The notes beneath the pieces were generated by a model. The model did not search any database. It was not told where the DNA came from and worked only from the letters and a program-made list of their open reading frames with translations. Below, one piece after another: positions 9,814-19,500 of a stretch of 64,000 nt of DNA; within the stretch, counting starts at the first letter, position 1, and each line of letters begins with the position of its first letter. The stretch comes from Streptomyces venezuelae (lineage in GTDB: Bacteria > Actinomycetota > Actinomycetes > Streptomycetales > Streptomycetaceae): the NCBI RefSeq assembly GCF_008642375.1, contig NZ_CP029194.1, positions 2,418,001 to 2,482,000 on the forward strand, written 5' to 3'. A program made the translations under genes and the position numbers.

Positions 9814-10784
9814 GCGCTCGAAGCCTGCTCGAAATCAAGGACCTGCGGGTGACGTACGGCTCCGGGGCCGCCGCCGTGCCCGCCGTGCGCGGGGTCGACC
9901 TGACCCTGGAGGCGGGGAGCAAGCTGGGCGTGGCGGGCGAGTCGGGCTGCGGCAAGTCGACGCTCGCACTCGCACTGCTCCGGCTCCTCCCGGCCTCGGC
10001 GCGGATCGAGGGCGAGGTCCTGCTCGACGGGGAGGACGTCCTCTCCATGTCGTGGGGGCGGCTGCGGGCCGTGCGCTGGGCGGGCGCGTCGATCGTCTTC
10101 CAGGGCGCGATGCACTCGCTCAACGCGGTGCACCGGATCGGGGACCAGATCGCCGAGCCGCTGCTCGTGCACGGCAGGTCCACCCCGGCGGCGGCCCGGC
10201 GACGCGTCGGCGAGCTGCTCGAACACGTCGGACTGCCCGCCGCCCGCGCGTCCGCCTACCCGCACGAGCTGTCCGGCGGCCAGCGGCAGCGCGTGATGAT
10301 CGCGATGGCGCTCGCCTGCGACCCGCGGCTGATCGTCGCCGACGAGCCGACGACCGCGCTCGACGTGATGATCCAGGCGCAGATCCTGCGGCTGATCGAG
10401 CGGCTCGTCGCCGAGGAGTCCATCAGCCTCCTGATGATCAGCCACGACCTGGCCGTCCTCGCCGACACCTGCGACCGGCTGGCCGTGATGTACGCGGGGC
10501 GGGTCGTCGAGGAGGGCCCGGCGCGGGCCGTGTACGAAGCCGCACAGCACCCGTACGGGCGGGCACTGTCCTCGGCGTTCCCCCGGATCGGGGACCTCGC
10601 GTCCCGGCGGGCGCCGCGCGGTCTGCCGGGCGACCCGCCCGACCCGGCGGACCTGCCGGGCGGCTGCGCCTTCCATCCGCGCTGCGCGGTGGCCGTGGAC
10701 GCCTGTACGGAACTCGACCAGGAGCTACGGGAGGCGGGCGCGGACCACCGGGCCGCGTGCGTCCATGTGGGGAGCACGTCATGA
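9810..10784 (+). CDS. ABC transporter ATP-binding protein (DppD/OppD family)
   Basis: The 324-residue cytosolic ATPase has a Walker A at GESGCGKST, a signature LSGGQRQRV, a Walker [13 protein letters not shown] and the switch histidine in ISHDLAVL. The C-terminal oligo_HPY extension with a cysteine pair (CAFHPRC) is typical of OppD/DppD and often binds an iron-sulfur cluster. The likely start is a TTG at 9810 overlapping the previous stop by four bases, with GGGGGTGG upstream; no in-frame ATG or GTG fits better at the family start. A TTG start would give slower initiation than the other genes in the operon. Confidence 0.9.
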   Translation: MSARSLLEIKDLRVTYGSGAAAVPAVRGVDLTLEAGSKLGVAGESGCGKSTLALALLRLLPASARIEGEVLLDGEDVLSMSWGRLRAVRWAGASIVFQGAMHSLNAVHRIGDQIAEPLLVHGRSTPAAARRRVGELLEHVGLPAARASAYPHELSGGQRQRVMIAMALACDPRLIVADEPTTALDVMIQAQILRLIERLVAEESISLLMISHDLAVLADTCDRLAVMYAGRVVEEGPARAVYEAAQHPYGRALSSAFPRIGDLASRRAPRGLPGDPPDPADLPGGCAFHPRCAVAVDACTELDQELREAGADHRAACVHVGSTS

Positions 10785-11791
10785 GTACGGACACGGCCGT
10801 GACCACGAAGACGTCCACGAGGTCGCTGCTCTCGGCTCGCGGGCTGCACGTCACCTTCCCCGGGCGGCGGGGCGCGCCGCCCGCGCGCGCGGTGGACGGC
10901 GTGGACCTCGACATCGGCGCCGGCGAGATCGTCGCGCTCGTCGGCGAGTCGGGGTGCGGCAAGACGACGCTGGCCCGCTCGCTCCTGGGCCTGGTGCGGC
11001 CCACCTCGGGCACGGTCTCCTTCGACGGGAAGCCGCTCGCGTACTCCTCCGGGGCCCTCAAGAGCTACCGGAAGCGGGCGCAGCTGGTCCTCCAGGACCC
11101 CAGCGGTTCGCTGAACCCCCGGCACACGGTGTACGACGCGGTGGCGGAGGGGCTGCGGATCCACGGGTACGCGGGGGACGAGCGGGAGGCGGTCGCCGGA
11201 GCGCTCTCGCGGGCCGGGCTCCGGCCGCCTGAGCGCTTCTTCCTGCGCTATCCGCACGAGCTGTCCGGCGGTCAGCGGCAGCGCGTGGTCATCGCGGGCG
11301 CGCTCGTCCTGGAACCGGAACTGATCGTCGCCGACGAGCCGGTGGCCTCGCTCGACGCGTCCGTACGGGGCGAGATCCTGGCGCTGCTGCTGCGCCTGCG
11401 GGACGAACTGGGGCTCTCGGCGCTGGTGGTGACGCACGACCTGGGGCTCGCGTGGAACATCGCGGACCGGGTGGCGGTGATGTATCTGGGCCGGGTGGTG
11501 GAGACGGGCCCCGTGGAGTCCGTACTGACGGCCCCCCAGCATCCTTACACGCGGGCACTGTTGTCGGTGCTGCCCGAATCGGAGGGCGCTCCGGTCGTGC
11601 TGACCGGCGAGCCGCCGGACCCGTCCCGCATCCCGTCCGGCTGCCGCTTCCACGCCCGCTGCCAGGTCCTCGCCTCGGGCGAGGCGGCCGCGGTCGCGGA
11701 CCTCTGCCGGGGCGAGAGCCTGCCCGTCCTGGACGGCGGCGGAGCGCGTGCGGTGGCATGCCACTGGGTGGCGGCGGAGACGACGGGCTGA
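10781..11791 (+). CDS. ABC transporter ATP-binding protein (DppF/OppF family)
   Basis: The 336-residue product is the second ATPase of the importer. It shows Walker [10 protein letters not shown], the DppF-type [13 protein letters not shown] segment, signature LSGGQRQRV, Walker [13 protein letters not shown] and switch His in [10 protein letters not shown]-terminal oligo_HPY tail with CRFHARC follows. The ATG at 10781 overlaps the previous stop (ATGA). The longer plus-strand reading from 10052 is a different-frame shadow upstream of this start. This is the last gene of the operon; a hairpin begins at its stop codon. Confidence 0.9.
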   Translation: MSTDTAVTTKTSTRSLLSARGLHVTFPGRRGAPPARAVDGVDLDIGAGEIVALVGESGCGKTTLARSLLGLVRPTSGTVSFDGKPLAYSSGALKSYRKRAQLVLQDPSGSLNPRHTVYDAVAEGLRIHGYAGDEREAVAGALSRAGLRPPERFFLRYPHELSGGQRQRVVIAGALVLEPELIVADEPVASLDASVRGEILALLLRLRDELGLSALVVTHDLGLAWNIADRVAVMYLGRVVETGPVESVLTAPQHPYTRALLSVLPESEGAPVVLTGEPPDPSRIPSGCRFHARCQVLASGEAAAVADLCRGESLPVLDGGGARAVACHWVAAETTG

Positions 11792-11819
11792 GCCCGCCGC
11801 CTCGGGGGGCGACGGGCTC
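11790..11819. terminator. Hairpin between convergent genes
   Basis: GAGCCCG at 11790-11796 pairs with CGGGCTC at 11813-11819; inside, CGCC pairs with GGCG after one mismatch. It lies between the ABC operon and the convergent RTX-like gene and could stop transcription from both sides. Confidence 0.5.
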
Positions 11820-11907
11820 GGGCCTGGGGTACGGGCGGGGCCGGGGCGCGGCTCGCGGCTCCCGAGCGCCCGGGGCCGGGAGCGGCCCCGGGCCGGCCTG
11901 ACTCACC

Positions 11908-12912
11908 TCACGGCGTGGCGGGCTTGGCCGGGGCGTCCGGCGCGGCCGGCTGTGCCTGCTGGGCCTGCTCGGCCGGCTGTGCCTGCTGGTCCTGTGCCCC
12001 CGTCGGCGTGGCCGGCTTGCCGGCCGGGGCCTCGGGCTTGCCCGCGGGCTTCTCCGTTCCGTCGGCGGGGGCCGCCTTCGGCAGGGTCTCGCAGGAGCTG
12101 ATCGAGGTCCGGGTGGAGACCGACTTCACCGTGCAGGTGTCCTTGCCGACGCCGGCGTCCACCGTCCCCCAGTGCTCGCCGACGATGAGCACCACGCCGC
12201 CGGGTCCGCTGATCGTGTCGTCGCCGGGCCCGGCCTGGATGAGTCCGCCGGACTCGGGGCCGAGGGCCTCCGCCTCGATGACGTCGGCCTCGCTGCCGCC
12301 GAGGACGCGGCCGGAGAAGTCGATCGTGCCGACCTTGATGGTGTCGGCTCCGTCGTTCCCGGTGACGATCCCGCCGCCGCGGTTGAACTTGCCGGGCGCG
12401 CCGGTGACCGATCCGGTGGTGATCTTGTCGTCGCCGTCGTCGCCGTGGACGACGGCGCCGTGGGCCGCTCCGTCGCCGGAGACGGTGGCGACCTTGATGA
12501 CGTCGTTGCCGCGGTTGCCGCGGACCATGCTGGAGGCGTTCTGCGGCACCAGGTGCTTGGCGCGGATGACGTCGTCACCCTCGCCGCCCATGATGGCCGA
12601 GTCGATGACGAGACCGCGCACTTCGATCATGTCGTTCCCGGCGCCGCCCCATACGGTGACGTTCTCCAGGTCGCTGTCGCAGAAGATGTGGTCGTCGCCG
12701 CTGGTGCCGCTGACGATGTCGCCGGGCGGAGCGGCGACCTCGTTCACCCAGCACTGGTGCATCGGCACCCGGACGGCCTGCGGGGCGGACGCCTGGGCGG
12801 GTGCGCCGGCGAGCGAGGCGGCGGTCGCTCCGGCGAGCAGCGCGGTGATCGCGGCCGGACCGCGCAGGCGCTTGCGGCGGTTCCGGTGCCGGGAAGGTGG
12901 CGTGGGGGACAT
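11908..12912 (-). CDS. Secreted RTX/hemolysin-type repeat protein
   Basis: The 334-residue product begins with a twin-basic, Sec-like signal peptide (RKRLRGPAAITALLAGATAA) ending near AQAS. The body carries at least seven degenerate nonapeptides of the RTX calcium-binding type, such as GGAGNDMIE, GGEGDDVIR, GNRGNDVIK, GDDGDDKIT and AGPGDDTIS, predicting a parallel beta-roll. Several lack full Asp/Gly positions, so calcium affinity is uncertain. The last ~60 residues are a Pro/Ala/Gln/Lys tail without an LPXTG motif. The ATG at 12912 has AGAGGAG upstream. It starts 40 bases after the rppA stop on the same strand, so it is probably co-transcribed with rppA. A cell-surface or spore-associated role is inference. 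Confidence 0.75.
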   Translation of the reverse strand: MSPTPPSRHRNRRKRLRGPAAITALLAGATAASLAGAPAQASAPQAVRVPMHQCWVNEVAAPPGDIVSGTSGDDHIFCDSDLENVTVWGGAGNDMIEVRGLVIDSAIMGGEGDDVIRAKHLVPQNASSMVRGNRGNDVIKVATVSGDGAAHGAVVHGDDGDDKITTGSVTGAPGKFNRGGGIVTGNDGADTIKVGTIDFSGRVLGGSEADVIEAEALGPESGGLIQAGPGDDTISGPGGVVLIVGEHWGTVDAGVGKDTCTVKSVSTRTSISSCETLPKAAPADGTEKPAGKPEAPAGKPATPTGAQDQQAQPAEQAQQAQPAAPDAPAKPATP

Positions 12913-12952
12913 ACGGCTCTCCTCTGCTACGAACGGGGGACGCTGACTGGGG

Positions 12953-14086
12953 TCATGCCGAGGGGGTGCGGGCGGGCCGGAGCGAAGGCGAGTAGCCCAC
13001 GATGCGGCGGGTGCCGAGGCCCGGGTCGACGACGGGGGAGGACTTCGTCCACCGGCCGAGGCACATCTCGGCGGTGATGCCCGGCCCGAAGCCGGCGAGG
13101 ATGCCGCGCGCGCCCTCCGGCTGGCCGCCCTCCTCGAAGAGCCGGCGGACCGCGTCCAGGACGACGGCGCTCGCGATGTTCCCGTACTCCGTGAGGGTCG
13201 CGCGGCTGAACCGGAAGGCCTCCGGCGGCACTTCGAGGAAGCGGCTGAGGTCGTCGAGGATGCGCGGCCCGCCCGCGTGGATGATGTAGAAGTCGAGGTC
13301 CCCGGCGTCCCAGCCGTGCGCGCCCGCGGTCTCGCGGAGCGCCGGGGCCAGCGGCTCCATGGTGGTGGGCACCCGCTTGTCGAGCAGGAAGTGGAAGCCG
13401 GTGGCGCGGACGCTGTAGGCGATCCAGTCCTCGGTGTCGGGCACGAGGTAGGAGTTGTTGCGCTCCAGGGAGATGCCGGTGCCGCCCTGACCGCGGACCA
13501 CGGCGGCGGCGACGGCGTCGCCGAACAGGCCGTTGGAGAGCAGCGATCCGACGCCGAGGTCGGTGGGCTGGTAGCAGAGCGAGCAGAACTCGCAGGCCAC
13601 GATGAGGACGTTGGCCTCGGGGTAGGCCGTGCAGAAGTCGTGCGCCCGGTTGATCGCCGCTCCGCCGGCCGCGCAGCCGAGCTGGGCGATGGGCACCTGC
13701 CGGGTGTGGCTGGGGAAGCCCATGGTGTTGATCAGCCAGGCGGTCAGCGAGGGCATCATGAAGCCCGTGCACGACACGTAGACGATCATGTCGATCTCCG
13801 CCGGGCGCAAGGCGGCGTTTCTCAGGGCCTCTTCGACGACCGCCGGCACCCGGGCCTTCGCCTCGGCCTCGTACCGGATGTTGCGTTCCTCGAACCCCGG
13901 GTGTTTCAGGGTCTCCTCGATGGGCTGCACGATGTGCCGCTGCGTCACCCCGGTGTTGCCGATCAGCCGCAGTGCCAGGGGCAGTTGGGGATGACCGGCA
14001 TGGTGCGTCCGGGCGAGGTCGAGCGTCTCCTCCATCGTGATCACGTGCTCGGGCACGGACACCGCGGGCTTGCACAAGGTCACCAC
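12953..14086 (-). CDS. rppA: Type III polyketide synthase, 1,3,6,8-tetrahydroxynaphthalene synthase RppA
   Basis: The 377-residue protein matches RppA, which condenses five malonyl-CoA units to 1,3,6,8-tetrahydroxynaphthalene, precursor of flaviolin and brown pigments. With the GTG at 14086 as start (GAAGGAG eight bases before), the catalytic triad falls at Cys138 (QLGCAAGG), His270 (IIHAGGPRILDD) and Asn303 (TEYGNIAS), the numbering I recall for S. griseus RppA. An upstream extension to 14179 is possible in frame but has no family counterpart. The C-terminus (KSSPVVDPGLGTRR onward) is diverged. It is divergent from a CYP158-like P450 and upstream of the RTX-like gene; in well-known loci rppA and the P450 are co-directional. 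Confidence 0.9.
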   Translation of the reverse strand: MVTLCKPAVSVPEHVITMEETLDLARTHHAGHPQLPLALRLIGNTGVTQRHIVQPIEETLKHPGFEERNIRYEAEAKARVPAVVEEALRNAALRPAEIDMIVYVSCTGFMMPSLTAWLINTMGFPSHTRQVPIAQLGCAAGGAAINRAHDFCTAYPEANVLIVACEFCSLCYQPTDLGVGSLLSNGLFGDAVAAAVVRGQGGTGISLERNNSYLVPDTEDWIAYSVRATGFHFLLDKRVPTTMEPLAPALRETAGAHGWDAGDLDFYIIHAGGPRILDDLSRFLEVPPEAFRFSRATLTEYGNIASAVVLDAVRRLFEEGGQPEGARGILAGFGPGITAEMCLGRWTKSSPVVDPGLGTRRIVGYSPSLRPARTPSA

Positions 14087-14274
14087 GACACTCGCTCCTT
14101 CGTCTCGTTCGCGTGAACTGCCGCCCACACTCACCCGGTGATCGCGACCCCGCAACCGCGAGCGCCACGGAATGCTCACGGAGAGTGACCCGCGCGGCGT
14201 ACGGGCGTGCTCCGTTCAGGCGGCTGTCGGCGCCCGGCGTGTCGCGGCCCTCCGCCGCCGGGAACACGCACCTC
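14087..14274. promoter_or_regulatory. Divergent intergenic region between rppA and the P450 gene
   Basis: This 188-bp gap must carry both promoters. I see the rppA ribosome binding site GAAGGAG near 14095-14101 but no clear -10 TANNNT in either direction and no strong palindrome. The P450 start also lacks a good Shine-Dalgarno sequence, so its exact start is less certain. Confidence 0.35.
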
Positions 14275-15492
14275 ATGACCTCAGACCCCACGGCCGCGCC
14301 GCGGCCCGCCCGCACCTGGGCCGTCGACGACCTTCCCGGCCTCGACTTCGACCCGCTGCTCGTCGAACTCCTCGACAAGGAGCCCGTGGCCCGCATCCGG
14401 CTGCCGTTCGCCGCGGAGAACGAGGCCTGGCTCGTGACGCGGTACGAGGACGTCCGCGCGGTGACCTCCGACCCCCGGTTCAGCCGGACGGCCCTGCTCG
14501 ACCACCAGGTCACCAAGATGACGGGCCACATGGTGGCCTCGAAGGCGGCCCTGAACTACGCCGATCCGCCGTACCACACGCAGCTCCGCAAGGCCGTGAC
14601 CAAGGCCTTCACCGGGCAGAGCACCAAGCGGCTGCGGCCGCTCGCCCAGGCGAGCACCGACCGGCTCCTGGACGCGATGGAGGAGGCGGGCCGTCCGGCC
14701 GACCTGATGAAGCACCTGCACGGCCCGCTGCCGATGGAGGTGGTGTGCGACCTCCTCGGCATCCCGGACGAGGACCGGGCGGAGCTGGCCTCCTGGCCCG
14801 ACCTCATCCTGTCCTCCGGGCCCGGCCCGGAGAGCAGCCGGGCGGCCAAGGCCCAGATCCACGGCTACATCAGCCGGCTGCTCGACCGGCGGCGCGCCGA
14901 GCCCCAGGACGACCTGGCGGGGGTGCTCGCGGAGTCCCTCGCGGAGGGCCACGTCACCACCGACGAGGCCGTCTCGCTGGCCATGGCGATCCTGATCAGC
15001 GGCGCCCACGCGGTACGGAACAACAGCGCCAACATGGTCTACACGCTGCTCACCCGGCCGGAGCTGACGGCCCGGCTGCGCGCCGAGCCCGACCTGCTCC
15101 CGCAGGCCGTGGACGAGCTGCTGCGCTGGATCCCGCACCGGAACGGCGTGGGGCTGCCGCGGATCGCCACGGAGGACGTCGAGGTCGGCGGGGTGCTGAT
15201 CCGGGCGGGTGAGGCGGTCTACGCCTCCTATCTCGCCGCCAACCGGGACCCGGAGGCCTTCGACGACCCGCACACCCTCGACTTCGACCGCGAGGGCATC
15301 GGCCACGTCTCCTTCGGACACGGACCCCACCACTGCATGGGCGCGATGCTCACCCGCATGGAGTCCGAGGTGATGCTGTCGACGCTGCTGCGCCGCTATC
15401 CGGAGCTGCGGCTCGCGGGCCGCCCCGAGGACGTGGTGTGGCAGTCGAAGGGACTGATCCGCGGCCCGAGGGAGCTCCTCGTCACCTGGTGA
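14275..15492 (+). CDS. Cytochrome P450, CYP158-like
   Basis: The 405-residue cytosolic P450 has the heme ligand at Cys354 in FGHGPHHCMG and the ExxR helix K at Glu281-Arg284 within DELLRWIPHRN. That stretch and the I-helix GAHAVRNNSANM resemble CYP158A proteins, which couple flaviolin into dimers. The usual I-helix acid-alcohol threonine is absent, as reported for CYP158A2, where Ala replaces it. The ATG at 14275 gives the normal P450 length; in-frame extension to 14113 would add 54 non-conserved residues. Location next to rppA supports oxidative coupling of flaviolin or a related product, with ferredoxin partners encoded elsewhere. Confidence 0.85.
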   Translation: MTSDPTAAPRPARTWAVDDLPGLDFDPLLVELLDKEPVARIRLPFAAENEAWLVTRYEDVRAVTSDPRFSRTALLDHQVTKMTGHMVASKAALNYADPPYHTQLRKAVTKAFTGQSTKRLRPLAQASTDRLLDAMEEAGRPADLMKHLHGPLPMEVVCDLLGIPDEDRAELASWPDLILSSGPGPESSRAAKAQIHGYISRLLDRRRAEPQDDLAGVLAESLAEGHVTTDEAVSLAMAILISGAHAVRNNSANMVYTLLTRPELTARLRAEPDLLPQAVDELLRWIPHRNGVGLPRIATEDVEVGGVLIRAGEAVYASYLAANRDPEAFDDPHTLDFDREGIGHVSFGHGPHHCMGAMLTRMESEVMLSTLLRRYPELRLAGRPEDVVWQSKGLIRGPRELLVTW

Positions 15493-15522
15493 GGCGGCGC
15501 CGGGGCGCCACCAAACGGGCTG

Positions 15523-16488
15523 CTACGCGGCGGGGTGCTCCCGGTCGTACGTCTCCGTCAGCTCGCGGGACCGCTTCACGTCCGCCGCCATCGCCAGGAG
15601 GAGGTCGTCGAGGGTGTCGAACTTGAGCATGCCGCGCACGTACTCCAGGAAGTCCACGGCCACGTGGAGCCCGTACAGGTCGAGCCCCTCGCGGTCGATC
15701 GCGTACGCCTCGACCGTCCGCTCCGTGCCGTCGAACTGCGGGTTCGTGCCGACGGAGATCGCCGCCGGCATGCGCTCGCCGTCGGCGGTGAGCCAGCCGG
15801 CGTAGACGCCGTCCGCCGGGATCGCCGTGTGCGGCAGAGTCTCGACGTTGGCCGTCGGGAAGCCCAGCTCGCGGCCGCGCTGCGCGCCGCGGACCACGAT
15901 GCCCTCGACGCGGTGCGGGCGGCCGAGGATCTCGGCCGCTCCGGCCATGTCGCCCTCGGCGACGAGCCGGCGGGTGAGGGTGGAGGAGAAGGGCTGGCCG
16001 CCGCCGGCCGAGCCGCTGACGAACAGGTCGATGACCTCGACCTCGTAGTCGTAGGTCTCGCCGAGCTCGGTGAGGAACGCGACGTTCCCGGCGGCCCGGT
16101 GCCCGAAGCGGAAGTTGGGGCCCTCGATGACCGCCCTGGCGTGCAGCTTGTCGACGAGCACCTTGACGATGAAGTCCGCCGGGGAGAGCTGGGAGAACTC
16201 GGCGGTGAACGGCAGCACGAGCACCGCGTCCACACCGAGGCCCGCGATCAGCTCGGCGCGCCGGTGGTGCGGGGCGAGCAGCGGAGGGTGGCTGCCGGGC
16301 CGCACGACCTCGGAGGGGTGCGGGTCGAAGGTGACCACGACCGACGGGACGCCGAGCTCCCGGGCGCGCTCGACGGCGCGTCCGATGATCAGCTGGTGCC
16401 CGCGGTGCACCCCGTCGTAGGAGCCGATGGTGACGACGCTGCGCCCCCAGTCCTGGGGGATGTCCGCCAAGCCACGCCAGCGCTGCAC
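15523..16488 (-). CDS. ribF: Bifunctional riboflavin kinase/FAD synthetase RibF
   Basis: The 321-residue enzyme phosphorylates riboflavin to FMN and adenylylates FMN to FAD. The N-terminal nucleotidyltransferase domain carries GSYDGVHRGHQ at about 22-32 and the TFDPHPSEV segment. The C-terminal flavokinase domain shows RGRELGFPTANV and the GVYAGWL strand. The GTG at 16488 is chosen because GAGGAG lies eight bases upstream and it begins exactly at the family N-terminus; the ATG further upstream would add 39 unrelated residues. It starts 40 bases after the stop of the NTPase gene at 16529 and is probably co-transcribed with it. No FMN riboswitch is visible upstream. Confidence 0.93.
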   Translation of the reverse strand: MQRWRGLADIPQDWGRSVVTIGSYDGVHRGHQLIIGRAVERARELGVPSVVVTFDPHPSEVVRPGSHPPLLAPHHRRAELIAGLGVDAVLVLPFTAEFSQLSPADFIVKVLVDKLHARAVIEGPNFRFGHRAAGNVAFLTELGETYDYEVEVIDLFVSGSAGGGQPFSSTLTRRLVAEGDMAGAAEILGRPHRVEGIVVRGAQRGRELGFPTANVETLPHTAIPADGVYAGWLTADGERMPAAISVGTNPQFDGTERTVEAYAIDREGLDLYGLHVAVDFLEYVRGMLKFDTLDDLLLAMAADVKRSRELTETYDREHPAA

Positions 16489-16528
16489 TGTGACCGCTCC
16501 TCGTCCGCCTGTTCGCCCTGTTCGCCGA

Positions 16529-19500
16529 TTACGCAGGTCTAAGACTGCCATGCCCACGCCCGTCGGTACGCATCGGCATGGAAGTGCCGGGGCCCCGCAG
16601 CGCACGGAGGGTCTCGGGACCGAGCAGCGGGGCCCACTCCCCCGGTACGGCGACGGTCCAGGCGACGAGGAGCGCGGCGAAGCCGGGGAGTCGGCCGACG
16701 AGCCCGGCCAGGGCCCGGTCGAGCCGTCCCGCGCCTTCGGGGGTGCGGGTGTAGAGGGCGGCGACCCGGTGGACGAGCTCCCGTGTGCGGGGCACGCTGC
16801 GCTCCCCGGCGCCCTCGGCGGCGGCCGTCAGGAGGGCGTCCAGGACGGAGAGCTCGCCGGCCTCGGCCTCGTACCGCTCGTGCTCCAGGAGTACGTCGAG
16901 CAGCTCGGCCCGCAGATGCCGGGAGGCGCCCGTGCCGGGGGCGGCGAGCACCGGGGCGAGGGCGCGGCGGACCACGGCTGGGCGGCCCCGGATCAGTCCC
17001 GAGACCAGCGGGAAGAGGACGGCGCGGGCGGCGGGGCCGTCCTCGAACCGCCGGTCCACGTAGCGGGCGACGTGCGCGGCGCCCTCGGGGAGGCGGGCGA
17101 CGTAGTCGCGGACGAGGGCGGCGACGCGCCGGGTGAGGGCGGGCGTGTCGATCTCCGCGAGGGCGCGCAGGGCGGCGGCGGCCTCCTCCCCCGTGCCGTG
17201 CAGCCGGGACCTGAAGGCGGTGAGGACCGGTCCCGGGTGGGTCGCGAGGGCCTCGGCGAGGGCGGTGGCGGGCACCCGGGGCTCGGCGATGGCGCGGGGC
17301 AGATGGCGGGCCCGCGTGTGCGGGTCGCGGACGAGCAGGCCGAGGGCGGGGCCGTGGAGGGTCTGGTCGGCGGGGCGGGCCAGCAGGGCGAGGGCGGCGT
17401 AGCGGAGGAGCTCGCGGTCGGCGGGGGCCGTGAGGCGGCCGGCGACCAGCTGGCCGTACGCGGCGGCGGCGACCCGGCGCTCGGGGCGGCCGTCGTCGTG
17501 GGCCCAGCGGTCGACGGCCCGGCAGAGCGCGGAGGGCTCGTCCTCGGCGAGGGCGGCGAGCAGTCCGTCGGCGAGCGGATGGGCGGTGGAGACCAGCGCC
17601 TCGCAGAGGTCGTCGACGGCGAGCCCCCGGTGGGTGTGCAGGAGGGCCTGGGCGGCGGTGGCGACGGTGGCGTGCGGGGCGGCGGGCAGCGGGCGTTCGT
17701 CGCCGAACCAGCGGCACAGCAGCGGCTGGACGCCCCGGGGGTCGGCGACGAGCAGCCCGGCGACGGTGTCGAGACACCGGTCGCCGCCCGGCGTCCCGGT
17801 CGGCGGCGGGTCGGCGGGCACGAGCCGCCGCAGCAGATCGATCCGCTCGTCCTCGCAGAGCGGGAGCCCCTGCCAGAAGGCGGCGCCGAAGGCGGCGAAG
17901 ACGGGGTGGGGCGCGGGACGGCCGCCGATGCGGTCGGCGAGGAGCCGGAGGACGGGCAGGTACGGCCGGGGGTCACCCACCCGGCGCACGCTCTCCCCGA
18001 GGAGCCGGACCGCCCACCAGACCGCGTCGGCGTACGGACTGGGGATCTCGGGCCCGCCCCTCGCTCCCCCGTCCGCGAACCGGTCGAGGGACTCCACGAG
18101 CGCGGCGAGGCGCGGCGCGAGCGCGCCGGGCCCCTGCTCGCGGTGGAGCCGAAGCAGCGCCTGGAGGACGGGCCCGATGCGGTGACGGGGCACGGGCAGG
18201 TGATCGGCGGCGGTCCCGGCCGGCGCGGGGGTCCGCTGCCGGGGGACGTCCACGGGGTGCGCACCGACGCGCTCCGGGCGGGCCCGGTGCCGCCCGCCCG
18301 GCGCGGGAGGGACGGGGTCCCCGTCGGACGGACGCGTGGCGGGTACGGCCCCGTGCTGACCCGCCAGAGGTACCGGCACCCCGTCCCGGACCCCCGCCGG
18401 GGAGGCGGCCCCGGCGGGGGAATCAAAACGACGCGCCGCTTCACCACCGGACCAGGACACGGCTCCGGCCCCGGGAGCGGCTCCGGGGGCGGCCCCGGCC
18501 CCGGGAACGGCTCCGGCTCCGGGGGCGGGAGCCGCGCCGAACCAGGAGTCGGAGCCACGCCCCGGAACAGAACCGGAGCCCGGCGCGGAACCACGCCCGA
18601 GGTCAGGGCCGGCCCCCGCGAGGGATCCGGAACCAGGCGCGAAGCCGGAGCTCGGGTCCGGACCGGAGGCCTGGGCCGCACCGCGCCCGGGGTCGAGTCC
18701 GCGCCCCGCGACGGAACCGCTTCCGGCTCCTCGGCCGCTTCCCGGCGCGGAACCACGTCCCCGGGGCGCCCCGGGCCCCTCGGCCGCACCGCGCCCCTGA
18801 GCCGCGCCCTGCTGTCCCCCCGGAGCCGTACCGCCCGTGGTCGTGTCCGGGCCCCCGAGCCCGCCCGGGCCTGCGGCCTCGCCCCCGGCCGGTGCCGGCG
18901 GCTGGTCGCCGCGGCTGTGGATCAGGGCGTGGAGGGCCGTGTCCAGGTCGAGGTGGGCGGCCTGGAGCCAGTCGGCGAGTTCCTCGTGGGCGAAGCGGTA
19001 GCCGGAGCCCGCGGGGACGAGGAGGCCTTCGGTGAGGACAGCCGAGGCCCAGCCCTCCCGCCAGGGGAAGAGCTCCTCGAAGGAGGCCCGGTCGAGGACC
19101 CCGTGGCCGGGGCCCAGGCAGCGGCGGGCGGCCTCGTGGACCTGTCCGGCGACCCGGGCGGCGAGCAGTCGCACGGCGGTCCCCCGGACCAGGGGCCGGG
19201 AGCCCGCGGCGACCCGGACGGCGACGCGCAGGCACATCAGGTCCACGTGGGCCGTGAAGATCTCCTCCCGGCCGGGCCGCCCGGGGACGTCGCCGGGGAG
19301 CGCCGCCCGGACCTCGGCGAGCAGCCGCAGGGCGAGCGGGTGGCGGGCGTCCGCCTCGGCGAGGTCGGTCTCCCCGATCCCGTACCCCTCCCTGACGGCC
19401 CGCGCCTCCGCCTCGGTGTACGGGCCGAGCACGAGGGCGGCGGGCAGGCCGTCCTCGTGTCCCTGCACCGGCCGGTGCAGGGCCTCCGGGCCGTAGAGCG

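Noticed and set aside
18180..18910. Gly/Ser/Pro-rich segment inside the NTPase gene, first considered an insertion
   Set aside because: It stays in frame and has the same base composition as its surroundings. There are no terminal repeats or target duplications, so it reads as a linker.
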